In this document: positions 1-9,963 of the stretch, piece by piece
How positions within the stretch are numbered: the first letter of the stretch is position 1
Layout: each line of letters begins with the position of its first letter
Assembly: GCA_963377175.1 (NCBI GenBank)
Contig: CAUJNA010000569.1
Coordinates: 1,207,774-1,271,773, forward strand
Length of the DNA stretch: 64,000 nucleotides
Direction: 5' to 3'
Source: Effrenium voratum
Taxonomy: Eukaryota; Sar; Dinophyceae; Suessiales; Symbiodiniaceae
Program-made: the position numbers and the translations under genes
The notes under the pieces: model-generated
What the model was told of the DNA's origin: nothing
Seen by the model: only the letters and a program-made list of their open reading frames with translations
Database searches by the model: none

Positions 1-1250
1 TTGGCAACAAAGTTTGCGAGAGATATTTGTGCTGAAAGCCTGAAAAGCTACGACTTTCGAGCTAAGCTACCACGCTGCGTGCTTGCTGCCCAAGCGTTCC
101 TCGACTACGATACAAGGAGCACAGACGAACGATATCTTAATAGGGTAAAACGATGATTTGTGGAACTTTAACAGCTTTCTGACGAGGAGGGCAGTGTGGT
201 GTAGTGTCCACATTGGGTCGCGAAGGGACCCAAAAAGGCCCGCCAAGCCTAGGCATTGTCCCACTTGTTCGCTCAAGTCGATCCTCTTGTTGCTGGCCTC
301 CAAGATGATCTTCTGGCTCGCCTTTTTGGACAACCGCAAAACAAAGCCGCATACCGGAAACCATGACGGAGCCTATGGGCGACACCTGAAGGTGAGCTTC
401 GTGCGAGGTCCACCGCAACTGGGAATATGTATTCTTTAGGCTTGTGCTCGTTTCTTTGACTTCTTTCACGGCTCGCGCATCCTAGAAGGGGTTTGTTTCG
501 AGCACGCAGCTTTAGCCGGACGATGAAGCTTTAAGCTTGGACGCGCGATGAACCTGGTTTTGTGGGTTTTTCACTCGGCAAAGCTTTGCTAGCAACATTT
601 GCCAGCACGGTTCGAAATCCTGATGCCAACCTCTGAAGTTGGCACTTTGGATTTCACCAGTGATTGACCTTCAACTTTTTTTTGTGGAGGTTGACGCGTT
701 GCATTTAATGAACTCACCTCAGGCCCAAAAAGCCTGCGCGTTTTATAGCTTGTTTTGGGCTGGCACACGCATTGGACGCAGAGCCAACACCAAGGCGCAG
801 CACAGGGGATCTTTTGGGTCTGGTTTGCCCGTTCGGCAACCCCAAGCACAAAGCAGAGAAGCGTGCTAGAAACCGTGTCAGGCCTCTGTGAGTTTTGAGA
901 CTCCAAAAATGTCTTTTGGCAATGGCTTGCCCTTTCGGCAGCCTCCAAATTCACAGCAAAGAAGCGAGCCCACTGATCGGCACTTCCACGAAGCGACATA
1001 TTCTACGGCGCTCAGCGCCGAGAGAATTGACACGGCAACAACGCAGCAACGTTGAAGCGCCGTGAAAGTCTTGCCCTGCGAGGTCTCAAGGCATTCTCGG
1101 GCGGCGCGCAAGCCAGAAAACAGCCCAAAACGGACCAGAAACAAGCCCGTCACAATGGCGGATGCCTTGCAAACTGCACCATGGCCCATTTGAACTGTCT
1201 AGTTATGCGTCTTCGGTTGACAATCAGAAAACACGAAATGTGGTCTAACT
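1..1250. other. Intergenic DNA, no recognised gene
   Basis: Only short overlapping reading frames occur here, on both strands, and none has a recognisable domain. The stretch holds a diverged tandem duplication (808-972, listed separately) and a 7-bp hairpin TGCCAAC/GTTGGCA near 623-643. I see no promoter, tRNA or terminator. Confidence 0.6.
808..972. repeat. Diverged tandem duplication, about 101-bp unit
   Basis: Two neighbouring stretches resemble each other. One begins TCTTTTGGGTCTGG near 810 and continues GCCCGTTCGGCA; the other begins TCTTTTGGCAATGG near 911 and continues GCCCTTTCGGCA. Both end in a CACA(A)AGCA(A)AGAAGCG motif. Many mismatches suggest an old duplication. Confidence 0.55.
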
Positions 1251-1254
1251 AACG

Positions 1255-1465
1255 CAGTCTACCGCGATGCATTTTGCAGCAAAATGCGGCATTGGGCGTG
1301 TCTGCGCCGCACCCGCGGCGCGCGATGTGGGACGCATCACGCCGCGCAGGACTCGTTACAATTGACGCAGCGCCGGCGCATGGCCGACGCATGACGTAGG
1401 ACGCAGCAAGGACGCAGCACCGACGCATCGCGCCGAATCTTGCCGAATTTCGCATAGTCCTAGAC
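1255..1465. repeat. GACGCA-rich imperfect short repeat tract
   Basis: GC-rich DNA in which GACGCA and close variants (GGACGCA, CGACGCA) recur about nine times with irregular spacing, interleaved with GCGCC motifs. Reading frames across it come from biased composition and are not convincing genes. Confidence 0.55.
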
Positions 1466-2585
1466 CACATCTGTTAGACCATGTTTAGCGTTTCCCTAGA
1501 CAGAACGATTTGGGAGATCAAAGTAGCTTGCTCGGCGCGCAGGGGTCGTGCTTGGCGCTGATCCTCTGCAAAACGAGACGGCCCCCCCGCCGAGTTGGCT
1601 TCGACTTTGGCAAGAACGGTCAGTTAAACTTCGGCGTTGCGCTAGGCAAGTGACGAAGTCCGGTTGCTGACAAATACTTACTGACAGACATGCAAACACT
1701 TAAGAAACAAAAAACGGAAAATTCAACACTGAGAGACGGTTCGGCCGACAAACACTTTAAACGTTGTCTCCTTTTTTGTGATTCTGAACTGCCAGCCGTC
1801 AAACACTTAGAAACTTTTCTAAGTGTTGCCCGAGAGGTACCTGCGGCTTCTAAACGTTGGTCACGGGCGTTTCCCCGAGAGAGAAAAGAGTCGACTATGC
1901 AAGAAAACCACGGAACTACACAATCAATCACACACACATGATAGACTTCACAGATAATCGAACTCACCGTGTACTACAAATAATAACTTGTTCCTTACAA
2001 AGAGTAATTTCACCGTGTATTCACCATTTTGGCATCGTTTGGTCTCATCATTTGGTCTCCTGTTGATCACCATTTCTCGGATTCATGACTTGTTCCTCGC
2101 TTTCTGCACACACTTGTTGTATACATATATATATACATGTATATACATTTTCGTTGTGTGAGCCAAAGAAGAGAACACTTGCGCAATGATAGACAAATGC
2201 TGAACAAATGATGATTTGTTAGATTATTCCTTATTTGCCAAGTTTTCCAAAGGATTTGCATCTTTGTCCGGGAATCATTATGTGTTCATCATTTGTCCAT
2301 CATGTTTCCATGAGTTCCCGCGCATATCTGCAAAAATGGGTAGTAGCGTAAAAACACAGCCTACAAATCACGAAAAACAACGATGTTTGCAAACACATAT
2401 ACAAACATCATGAGGACCCTTGCAAAATGGTGAAACAATGATGAACCAAGATAAACACAGTATGTTTTCCTTGCTTTTCAGAATTTCCTATGAAAATCAT
2501 CTTTTCGTCATCATGCTTTCATCATTTTCCGTTGTTTCTACAGAAACGACGAAACAAGCCTAAATCTGCGTGGCGCGGTGGAAAA
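1466..2585. other. Intergenic DNA, no recognised gene
   Basis: No coding region can be supported. The stretch contains a perfect 12-bp inverted repeat at 1802-1827 and a short TA/CA-rich run near 2117-2150. The part from 2000 to 2530 is AT-rich with many ATCATTT-like words but no regular period. Confidence 0.5.
1802..1827. repeat. 12-bp perfect inverted repeat (hairpin)
   Basis: AACACTTAGAAA (1802-1813) is followed after 2 bases by its exact reverse complement TTTCTAAGTGTT (1816-1827), so a stem with a tight loop can form. Related AACACTTAGA words recur near 2809 and 2972, so the arm belongs to a locally dispersed sequence. Confidence 0.7.
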
Positions 2586-2589
2586 AAGA

Positions 2590-2725
2590 AGAACGGCTCG
2601 AAAGTCGCAACTTTTACCTTGGCAGCTCCGGCTCGAAAGTCGCAACTTTTCAGTACAAGTGTAGGAAGCGCACTGTGGCAGCTTTGGCTCGAAAGTGTCA
2701 ACTTTTCAGCGCAAGTCTAGTAAAG
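2590..2725 (+). repeat. Hairpin minisatellite family, locus 1 (3 units)
   Basis: Three units of a minisatellite centred on CTCGAAAGTCGCAACTTTT lie in tandem. The first spacing is shorter than the second. The core AAAGT-CGCA-ACTTT is a 5-bp hairpin with a 4-nt loop. Units also share a CAGTACAAGTGTAG-like stretch and a GGCAGCT(C/T) stretch. The same family, in the same orientation, recurs at 35.2, 44.6 and 61.9 kb. Confidence 0.75.
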
Positions 2726-2729
2726 GAAG

Positions 2730-3172
2730 CACGTGTGTGAGCAAGGCGTTTTTTCCACAAATCAAAGCATCGGCAGTTGCCGGAGCTTGACATCAGCTGG
2801 GCGGGGAACACTTAGAAAAGTTCCTCAAACGCTAGCAACTTGAGTTGTCTGTGTGTACACACGACCAATACTTCATATATGTCAGCACGTATGTGGGCAA
2901 GGCACGGTCTATTTACACATATTTAGGCCTTCATCCTTGCGGCGTCGGATGCCGGAGTTTGACCCAACACTTAGACACGCCCCCACCCCCCCAATTGGAC
3001 TTATTTGTGTGTATACGTGACCAATACTACATATATGTCAGCACGTGTTTGAGCAAGGCATGATATATGTACACACAATGTATATATTTATATTGACCTT
3101 CATCCTCGGGGCATCGGTGTTTTCTTGCAGTTGCCCGAGCTTGAAACCAGCTGGGCGGTGAACATTGCGAAA
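2730..3172 (+). repeat. Three diverged tandem units of about 170 bp
   Basis: Shared landmarks recur in order: a GTGTGAGCAAGGC-like start, a CATCGG...TTGCCGGAGCTTGA block (near 2772, 2950 and 3115), a GCTGGGCGG block in the first and third units, and CGACCAATACTTCATATATGTCAG-like sequence near 2863 and 3020. The units are clearly related but diverged by many substitutions and indels. Confidence 0.65.
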
Positions 3173-3740
3173 CGGCCTTCATGCATTTTTTCTGGACCCA
3201 TTGATCTCCATGCAACACGCTACCATTTTGGCTCAAGGCCAGATGTACATAGCTCACTGAGCCATTGCATCCGTGATGCAAAGGTGCTAGCGGACCACTT
3301 TCAGGATAAACCACAACACCCAGGTTTTTTCCGGGGCGTATCCAGTATCAATCCATCAGCATTGACACTTGGAACTCTCCGGAATAGATCCAGATCCTCT
3401 ACTACCACAAGGTATCGGTTCCGTTCGGGGATAAGATACCCCTCGCAGTGGGCCTCAATTTGTTTTCCGAAAGAGATCCACACAAGATGTCATCCGATGG
3501 AGAAGGCTTCATGGAAGCCTATTCAAGTGTAGGCCGATCCCATGGCTTCACTGAAGAGACGCTCAACTTACCTGGAGGTACCGGAGGCTTAAAGGACACA
3601 CCGCTCTGACCTGCTTAAAGCGCCTGCTCAAAGGATAGACCGGTGTGGTTTGGCGTCGCACAGCAATGCAAGATGCGGCGCGCGTGCGACGTAAGCATAC
3701 TTGCGCTGCAAACTTCACTGAAGGACATTGCTGGCGTAGG
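3173..3740. other. Intergenic DNA with a spliced-leader relic
   Basis: No gene is recognised. The one notable element is the 15-nt spliced-leader match at 3223-3237. A plus-strand frame at 3125-3532 spans the relic but has no recognisable domain. Confidence 0.5.
3223..3237 (+). other. Relic of the dinoflagellate spliced leader
   Basis: CCATTTTGGCTCAAG here is identical to the 3' 15 nt of the dinoflagellate spliced leader (known 22-nt form ending GTAGCCATTTTGGCTCAAG). The preceding bases CGCTA differ from the leader's CGTAG, as in a decayed copy. Dinoflagellates are known to carry genomic leader relics from reinsertion of trans-spliced mRNAs. By chance a given 15-mer should occur about once per 10,000 windows of this size. 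No poly-A tail is seen downstream. Confidence 0.65.
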
Positions 3741-3759
3741 CATACAAGTTGAGCTGCGT

Positions 3760-3965
3760 GAGTTTCCTTTCAACCCTCTCAACTCTTGCAGCCCCTGCAG
3801 CCCATCTTGAGCCTGTCAACCCATTTCAACCCTTTGAACTCTTTTTCAACCCTTTCAGCCGTTTCGATTCAGCCATTTCAGCCCTTCCAATTCCCTTTCA
3901 ACTATTTAAGCCCTTTCAGCAACCCCCTTCACAGTCATGTCACGTTTCCATTCCTAGCTGCTTTT
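3760..3965 (+). repeat. CCCTTTCAA-type minisatellite
   Basis: Pyrimidine-rich tract built from irregular copies of a 9-12 nt word such as TTTCAACCC, TTTCAGCCC or CCCTTTCAA, repeated more than ten times. The frames through it (3749-4232) are products of composition. Confidence 0.7.
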
Positions 3966-3984
3966 GCTTCACCCCGTCAACTTT

Positions 3985-4440
3985 CAACAGCCGCGCGAGC
4001 GCTCGAAGGGGTGAGAGGCGTGTGGGAGTTGTCGCGCGGGAGTGGTTGGCGTGGTTGTGTGGGAGTGGTCGCGCGGGAGCGTAGTCTGTGTAGTGTGGAG
4101 GTAGTGTGGCGTCGGCAGCGGTTGCGGCGGTTGTCGGGGCAGGGCGGCGGGCTGTGGGTGGCGTGGGGAGCGCGGGGACCTGCCGGGATCACTGGGCAAG
4201 CAAGAGGCGGTGTTGGCGGTGGCTTGGCGTGAGGGCGTGGCGCGGGGGTGGGGAGGCGCGGGGAAAATGGTGGGCGGAGTTGGTTGGAGAGCGTGGCCGG
4301 TGGTCGGGGTGTGTGGGCGCGGGGTGCACGGGTGTGCGTGCGCGTGGGAATGCGCGGGTGTGTCCACGCGTGTGGGCGTGAGTGCGCGCGGGGTTGTGTG
4401 AGTTTGCGCGCGTTCGTGCGTGGCGAGTGCCTCCAAAACA
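3985..4440 (+). repeat. G/GT-rich low-complexity tract
   Basis: Strongly strand-asymmetric sequence, rich in G and T on the plus strand, with recurring GTGGGAGTGGTCGCGCGGGAG-like and GCGCGGGGTG words. Overlapping long frames on both strands (for example minus 3984-4685) reflect low complexity. It sits directly beside the left arm of the inverted arrays. Many GGG runs make G-quadruplex formation possible, but that is inference. Confidence 0.6.
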
Positions 4441-4477
4441 TGAAAGTGAAAGGACATGGATTTGGGACCGGCGGCGC

Positions 4478-4968
4478 TAGCAGCATTCTCGGACTTTCTC
4501 GGTTTTTTTCGGGTCATTCTCGGAGAGTTCTCGTGTAGATAGGCCGAAGTTTTAGACCGGCGTCGCCTAGCAGCATTCTGTTTTTCTCGGGTCATTTTTC
4601 GAAAATTCTCGTGTAGAAAGGCCGGAGTTTTAGACCGGCGGTGCCAACCAGCATTCTCGGATTTTCTCGGTTTTTCTTGGGTCATTCTCAGAAAATTCTC
4701 GTGTAGATAGGCGGGATTTTTTAGACCGGCGGCCCAGCAGCATTCTCGGATTTTCTCGGTTTTTCTTGGGTCATTCTCGGAAAATTCTCGTGTAGATAGG
4801 CCAGACCGGCGGTGCCAGCAGCATTCTCGGATTTTCTCGGTTTTTCTTTGGTCATTCTCGGGAAATTCTCGTGTAGATAGGCCGGACCGGCGGTGCCAGC
4901 AACATTTTCGGATTTGCTCGGTTTTTCACACGGGTCATGCTCGGAAAATTCTCGTGTGGATAGGCCGG
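4478..4968 (-). repeat. Left arm of inverted minisatellite arrays, about 6 units
   Basis: Units of about 75-90 bp read, on the plus strand, GGTCATTCTCGGAAAATTCTCGTGTAGATAGGCC, then GGAGTTTTAGACCGGCGG, then a GCCAGCAGCATTCTCGGATTTTCTCGG-like block. They are the reverse complement of the units at 5440-6515. Some lack the GGAGTTTTA part, so unit length varies. Confidence 0.9.
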
Positions 4969-5439
4969 CTGGGGTTGGGTTGCATTGGTGCAGGCGTGGC
5001 CGGTCTAGCAAATGGCTGCGCGCGCGGCCGGTCATGAGTGAGTTCGGCAAAACGCGTAAGAATCGCAAGTGGCGGTCTTTTCCGAGGGGAGCCGACATAG
5101 GAAACGAAGTGACAATCAACAGCAAGAGATCCAAGAAATTCCATCAAAAATCAAGAAAAAGCAAGAAAATCCAAGAAAATTCTCGGTTTTTTCTTGGATT
5201 TCCGGTTGGGAGATCCCAGCTCGCAGCCAAACAAAGGGAATGGCAACTATAACAAGACGCACCGGCGCAGTTGCGTTGCACTGGCCGTCAGGTTACACCG
5301 TCAGGTTACACCGGCGGTCCCTCGAGATTTAGTCAGGTTGCACCGGCGGTTGCGCCTCTAGGCAGCTGTCTGGTTACACCGGCGGCCGGGGGTCTGGTAT
5401 ACGCGGCCGATCCCGAGGAACCAAGAAGCAAAAATGAGA
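4969..5439. other. Spacer between the inverted arrays
   Basis: About 470 bp separate the two arms. It contains a perfect 13-bp hairpin: AAATCCAAGAAAA at 5167-5179 and its complement at 5189-5201, with a 9-nt loop. It also has four copies of a GTCAGGTTACACCGGCGG-like word between about 5288 and 5392. Frames across it have no recognised domain. Confidence 0.65.
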
Positions 5440-6515
5440 AAATGCGACTATGCTGCTAGGCACCGCCGGTCTATATCTCCGGCCCATCTACCCGAGAATT
5501 TTCCGAGAATGACCCAAGAAAAACAAAGAAAATCCGAGAAATGCTGCTGGCACCACCGGTCCGGCCTATCTACGCGAGAATTTTCCAACAATGACCCGCG
5601 AAAAGCCAAGAAAATCCGAGAATGCTGCTGGCACCGCCGGTCCGGCCTATCTACACGAGAACTTTCCCAGACTGACCCGGGAAAAAACCCGAGAATGCTG
5701 CTAGGCACCGCCAGTCTAAAACTCCGACCTATCTATACATGAGAATTTTCCGAGAATGACCCGACAAAAACCGAGCAAGTCGGAGAATGTTGCTGGCACC
5801 GCCGGTCCGGCCTATCTACACGAGAATTTTCCGAGAATGACCCGAGAAAAACCGAGAAAATCAGAGAATGCTGCTAGGCACCGCCGGTCTAAAACTCCGG
5901 CCTATCTACACGAGAATTTTCCGAGAATGACCCGGGAAAAACCGAGAAAATCCGAGAATGCTGGTAGGCGCCGCCGGTCTAAAACTCCGGCCTATCTACA
6001 CGAGAGTTTTCCGAGAATGACCCGAGAAAAACCGAGAAAATCCGAGAATGCTGCTAGGAACCGCCGGTCTAAAACTCCGGCCTATCTACGCGAGAATTTT
6101 CCGAGAATGACCCGGGAAAAACCGAGAAAATCCGAGAATGCTGCTAGGCGCCGCCGGTCTAAAACTCCGGCCTACATACACGAGAATTGTCCAAGAATGG
6201 CCCGAGAAACACCGTGAAAATCTAGGCACCGCCGGTCTAAAACTCCGGCCTATCTACACGATAATTTTCCGAGAATGACCCGAGAATTTGAGAATGCTGC
6301 TAGGCACCGCCGGTCTAAAACTCCGGCCTATCTACACGAGAATTTTCCAAAAATAACCCGCGTGAAAAACCGAGAAAATCCAAGAATGCTGGCACCGACG
6401 GTCCGGCCTATCCACACGAGAATTTTCCGAGAATGACCCGAGAAAAGCCGAGAAAATCCAAGAATGTTGCTGGCACCGCCGGTCCGGCCTATCTACACGA
6501 GAATTTTCCGAGAAT
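5440..6515 (+). repeat. Right arm of inverted arrays, about 12 units of 90 bp
   Basis: Tandem units run GAGAATGCTGCTAGGCACC, GCCGGTCTAAAACTCCGGCC, TATCTACACGAGAATTTTCC, GAGAATGACCCGAGAAAAAC, and CGAGAAAATCC. In the centre (about 5863-6135) the spacing is exactly 90 bp, which is 30 codons, so the plus frame 5756-6217 stays open and gives a 30-residue protein repeat (MTREKPRKSENAA and so on). Toward both ends units shorten to about 80 bp and the frame breaks. The open frame is most simply explained by the period being a multiple of three. Confidence 0.9.
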
Positions 6516-6751
6516 GGCCCGCGGCCATTCCGCCTTCTTGCCCTTGGACTAGAGCTCTAGCTCTGGCCCTTGACGCCATCTAAGAACCGCGTGAACATGC
6601 GCCCACCACATTGGAAACCAGCTTAATGTTCGGCGCCGGTTCATGCTTTTTTCGCTTCTTTAAGGTAGGCCGGTCCAGCCTATCTTTGCAGGCGGTACCT
6701 CTCTACTTCGCGCAGGCGTATCAAGTAGGCCGGCGGTACCCCTAGGTATCG

Positions 6752-8190
6752 ATGACCGCCAAGCAGCCGCCATCGTACGACGGAAAAGTCAGCTGGTTTA
6801 GATATAAAGAACTCGTAGATGACTGGGTGACCTTCACAACAATTCAAGCATCCAAGGGAGGACTCCCCAAGAGCAGGCTCACCGGAGAAGCTCACATGTA
6901 CAAGGCAGTCCTCCAGCTAAGATCCCGAAGAAGGAGTCAGCTATTTCAAGGACACGCTGCCATGGACGATCCAGAAGTACTCAGGCAATACCTCAAAGGC
7001 ATGCAGACAAGACTGCGTCACCCAAAGTGAGTTGTCAGATCAGCAGAGAGAAAGACACATCTCGCTCGAGAGTTACACCTACGAGATAGTACCAACATCT
7101 CTTCAATACAACGAGAACATCCAACCAAGATCCATCCATCCGACCAGCAGGAGGAAATCGGAGTAACACCTTCTACATCCTAGAACAAGGGGAGTATGAA
7201 GGCGAAGAAGGTTTCTGGGTGGAAGACGAAGATGGAACTGAAGCATTCATTGATAATGATGAAGAGACTTTGGGTTTTGGGGGAAATGGAAGGGGCCAGT
7301 CAAGAAGAGAAAAGGAAAGGAAAATCAGGAAGCAAAACGGGGATTATGAATGAGGTGGGTTTATGTTTTTAGAAAAAGTGGCTCCGGCGCGGCGGGAAGG
7401 CAAATATGGCCAACGAAAATCAGGATCCCTACGACCAGGCATATTGGGGAAAAGGCAAGGGAAAGAAAGCGAAGAAAGGAAAATCAAAATTCCAGTATCC
7501 CTATGATGGAAACAAAGGTTATCCATCCTATGACAGTGGCAAAGGAACTATGCCGGTTGGACAGACCAAGATTTGGATCCATCATGGAGTTGGAGTGAAT
7601 CAGGCTGGTACTCATCCCATGACACATCCAGCGCAGGACCAGCATTAATGGCATTCCAGGACGCTTTTCAGCAGCGTGAGAAATAGGCCATCCACGAGAA
7701 ACTGATCCAAGATGATACATTTTCAGAACACAATCTGTCCGTCGCAACAAAGCTTTTGGCAACAAAACTGATGGCGCCTGTCATCAACCCTCAGCACAAA
7801 CACACAAATGCGATCCTGGACAACGGGTGTACCAGATCCATGGGCAGCTGGAATGCAATCCAGCGTTTTACTCGATGGAAGAACCTCATCTCCTACCAGT
7901 ACATCGCAGCCGAGACCAAGTTCACATTTGCCAATGGAGAGACGGCTAAGGTCAACCTCAAATATCACACGACTCCTCCAGCCAGTACCAACATCAACAT
8001 CCTTGAGCAAGGTGCTGCCGATCCTCCTCAGCGTCAGCCAGATGCGGAACCTCTACATGACCATTGAGCACACACCTCAATGAACCGTCAAGCGGTTCCA
8101 GTATGCGCTGATTGCTGGAGTGGCAGGAGTGCATGGAGAGATTGCTGCAAAAGGACTCACGAACTATGTCTACGACGACACACATCTGCC
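6752..8190 (+). pseudogene. Decayed copia-type gag-protease fragment A
   Basis: Pieces in shifting plus frames match the gag and protease region of copia-type polyproteins seen in many dinoflagellate gene sets. In order they are: gag start with PPSYDGKVSWFRYKELVDDW (6752-7030); an acidic GFWVEDEDGTEAF block near 7215-7250; Lys/Gly-rich KGKGKKAKKGK (about 7447-7480); and a retropepsin-like site ILDNGCTRSMGSWNAIQRF, where Asp-x-Gly-Cys-Thr matches the family active site (about 7813-7870), followed by FTFANGE. A frameshift near 8010 leads to LLSVSQMRNLYMTI. Integrase and reverse transcriptase are absent. It is the same family as the copy at 31.9 kb. Confidence 0.8.
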
Positions 8191-8890
8191 AAGCGGCAAG
8201 CAGCTAAGCACACAGTGGTCGCTGACGTGCGCCCCCATACGACCGTTGTCGGTCATGCTTTATTGGGGTGGCTCCTGTAGCAGAGCAGTCGCGCTAGTGC
8301 GCTAGAGCGCGGCCGCAGTGGCAGCTCGTTTGCCACATAGCTCTTGCATCAAGCCGCAGGCGCACGCTGGCCAGCTATAAAGATTTTGCGACAGTTTCCA
8401 AGCCGAATGCTCTAAACGCGCGCGACTCCAAGGTTGCGCAGCCTCGTGTGCGGTCTTCTGGCAGTATCAATACCTTTTCAATTGCCGATAAATTAGCGGG
8501 CTGATCCCACACGTATACGTGTGCCCTATGGCAATTGCGCCAAGTCTCAGTTAAAATGTGCTGACAGCCTCAGGGCATGACGTCAACATAAATGATCTGA
8601 ACCGCTTCTGGCAGGACCTTAGACGCAACCCCCCCGAACAAACAAACCGAACAAGGTTAACACCGGAAAGCCCCCCCGAAATCTACAACCAGCAACACAA
8701 ACACATGTCAGTTGCTAAGCACGATGGCAAATAATTATCCAACCAAGCGTCTCTTTCAATGCCAGCGCAGTCCAGTTCCTCCAACAGACCAAAAGCCAGC
8801 TGCCAACGCTTGCCTGCCAAGGCAAGGAACTGCGGCCGAATCTCGCGACACCACTACCGTAGGCGCGCAAAAGCTTTTAAGCGTATCTGT
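8191..8890. other. Intergenic DNA, no recognised gene
   Basis: No coding region can be supported. A perfect 16-bp palindrome, CACACGTATACGTGTG, lies at 8508-8523. I see no other ordered structure. Confidence 0.55.
8508..8523. repeat. 16-bp perfect palindrome
   Basis: CACACGTATACGTGTG equals its own reverse complement over 16 bases. It could be chance enriched by local CA/TG content, or a symmetric protein-binding site. Nothing around it decides between these. Confidence 0.6.
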
Positions 8891-9660
8891 GCGTCTGTGC
8901 GTCCGTGTTTCTGCGTCAGTGTACGTGTGCGTCGTGAGTCTGTGCGTCGGTGTTGCTTTGTGTCTGTGTTGCGAGTGTGTGAGTGTGTTCGCGCTTGTTG
9001 GCTGGCGCGCATGCACTCGCGCGTGCGTAAGAGTAAACGTGCAAAACTGCATGTGTGCGCGCATGGGTCTCAAAGAAAAATGCAAGCCCCCCTTTGTTTT
9101 CAGAGTTTTGCTGGGCAGGTTAGCGCATGAGTGCCTGGCTGCCAGCCTGTCTGTCTGTCTGCCCGTCCGTCCGTCCGTCTGTCTCTCTATCTGTTTGTCT
9201 GTCTGTCCGCGCGCACCTATGTGTCTGTTGGTAAAACTGTGCGTGCGCGTGTGAAATCGTGAATGTTCGGGTGTATATGTACATGTACGTACGTGCGTAC
9301 GTGTATGTAGATGCAAATAAATGTACGTGTATACATGCCGGCATGTATGTGTGCGATAGGTTTGACCATGTGTGTGTAGGTGTGTGTGCGTATGCATGAT
9401 GTAATCAGGTACGTACTTGCGTCGATGATTGTGTGTGTGTGCGCATGTATGTGTGTCCCGATGTACCTTCTAATGGTGTAACTATGTGACCATGTTCTGT
9501 GCATTGAATCGTGTATGTGTGTACGTATGTGTCGGGCATCTGTGTCTCTTTGTATCTTCGTATCTATGCAGGCTTGCATGCAAAATTGCATGTTTATGTG
9601 TGTGGGCTGAAAGTCTATGTTGTTGATTGTTCTGCGTATCTGTGTGTCTATGAATTTTCA
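8890..9660 (+). repeat. GT-rich low-complexity tract with CTGT/CCGT tetranucleotides
   Basis: Plus strand dominated by GTGTGTGCG-like words. It includes a tetranucleotide stretch (CTGT and CCGT) around 9148-9210 and a TACG-rich stretch around 9281-9305. Long overlapping frames on both strands, giving Thr/His-rich or Val/Cys-rich peptides, are artefacts of composition. Confidence 0.8.
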
Positions 9661-9756
9661 CTCATGCGTGTGAATGTGTGTAAACGATCCAAGAAATGAA
9701 CGAACGAACGGACCAATGAATGAATGAACGAGTGACTGAAAGAAAGACAGAAAGAC

Positions 9757-9963
9757 AGAAGGAAGGAAGGAAGGAAGGAAGGAAGGAAGGAAGGAAAGAA
9801 AGAAAGAAAGAAAGAAAGAAAGAACGAAAGAAAGAAAACAAGAAAGACAACAAGAAAGAAAGAAAGAAAAAAAGAAAGGAAGAAAAAAAGAAAGCAAGAA
9901 AGAGATACAGAAAGAAAGAAAGAAAGAAAGAAGGAAGGAAGGAAGGAAGGAAGGAAGGAAGGA
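9757..9963 (+). repeat. Homopurine microsatellite with GGAA-GAAA-GGAA symmetry
   Basis: A (GGAA)n block of about 38 nt leads into (GAAA)n, then imperfect GAAA/AAAA sequence, then (GAAA)n and a second (GGAA)n block of about 33 nt. Pure purine runs cover 9757-9824 (68 nt) and 9909-9963 (55 nt). The block order is mirror-like, so intramolecular triplex (H-DNA) is conceivable. The Lys/Glu/Arg-rich and Phe/Leu/Ser-rich frames are artefacts. Confidence 0.9.

Noticed and set aside
598..640. tRNA-like T-loop GGTTCGAAATCC near 609
   Set aside because: No matching T-stem, acceptor stem or anticodon arm can be folded around it.
3977..4685. 233- and 169-codon minus frames rich in Pro/Arg/His/Thr
   Set aside because: They run through a G-rich tract and into the inverted arrays. 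Composition artefact.
5756..6217. 153-codon plus frame with a 30-residue repeat (MTREKPRKSENAA...), as a real gene
   Set aside because: It is fully explained by a 90-bp tandem repeat whose length is a multiple of three. The frame closes where unit length changes, and no non-repeat coding sequence is attached.
4478..6515. CRISPR array
   Set aside because: Units are near-identical across their whole length with no unique spacers, no cas genes, and the sequence is eukaryotic in character.
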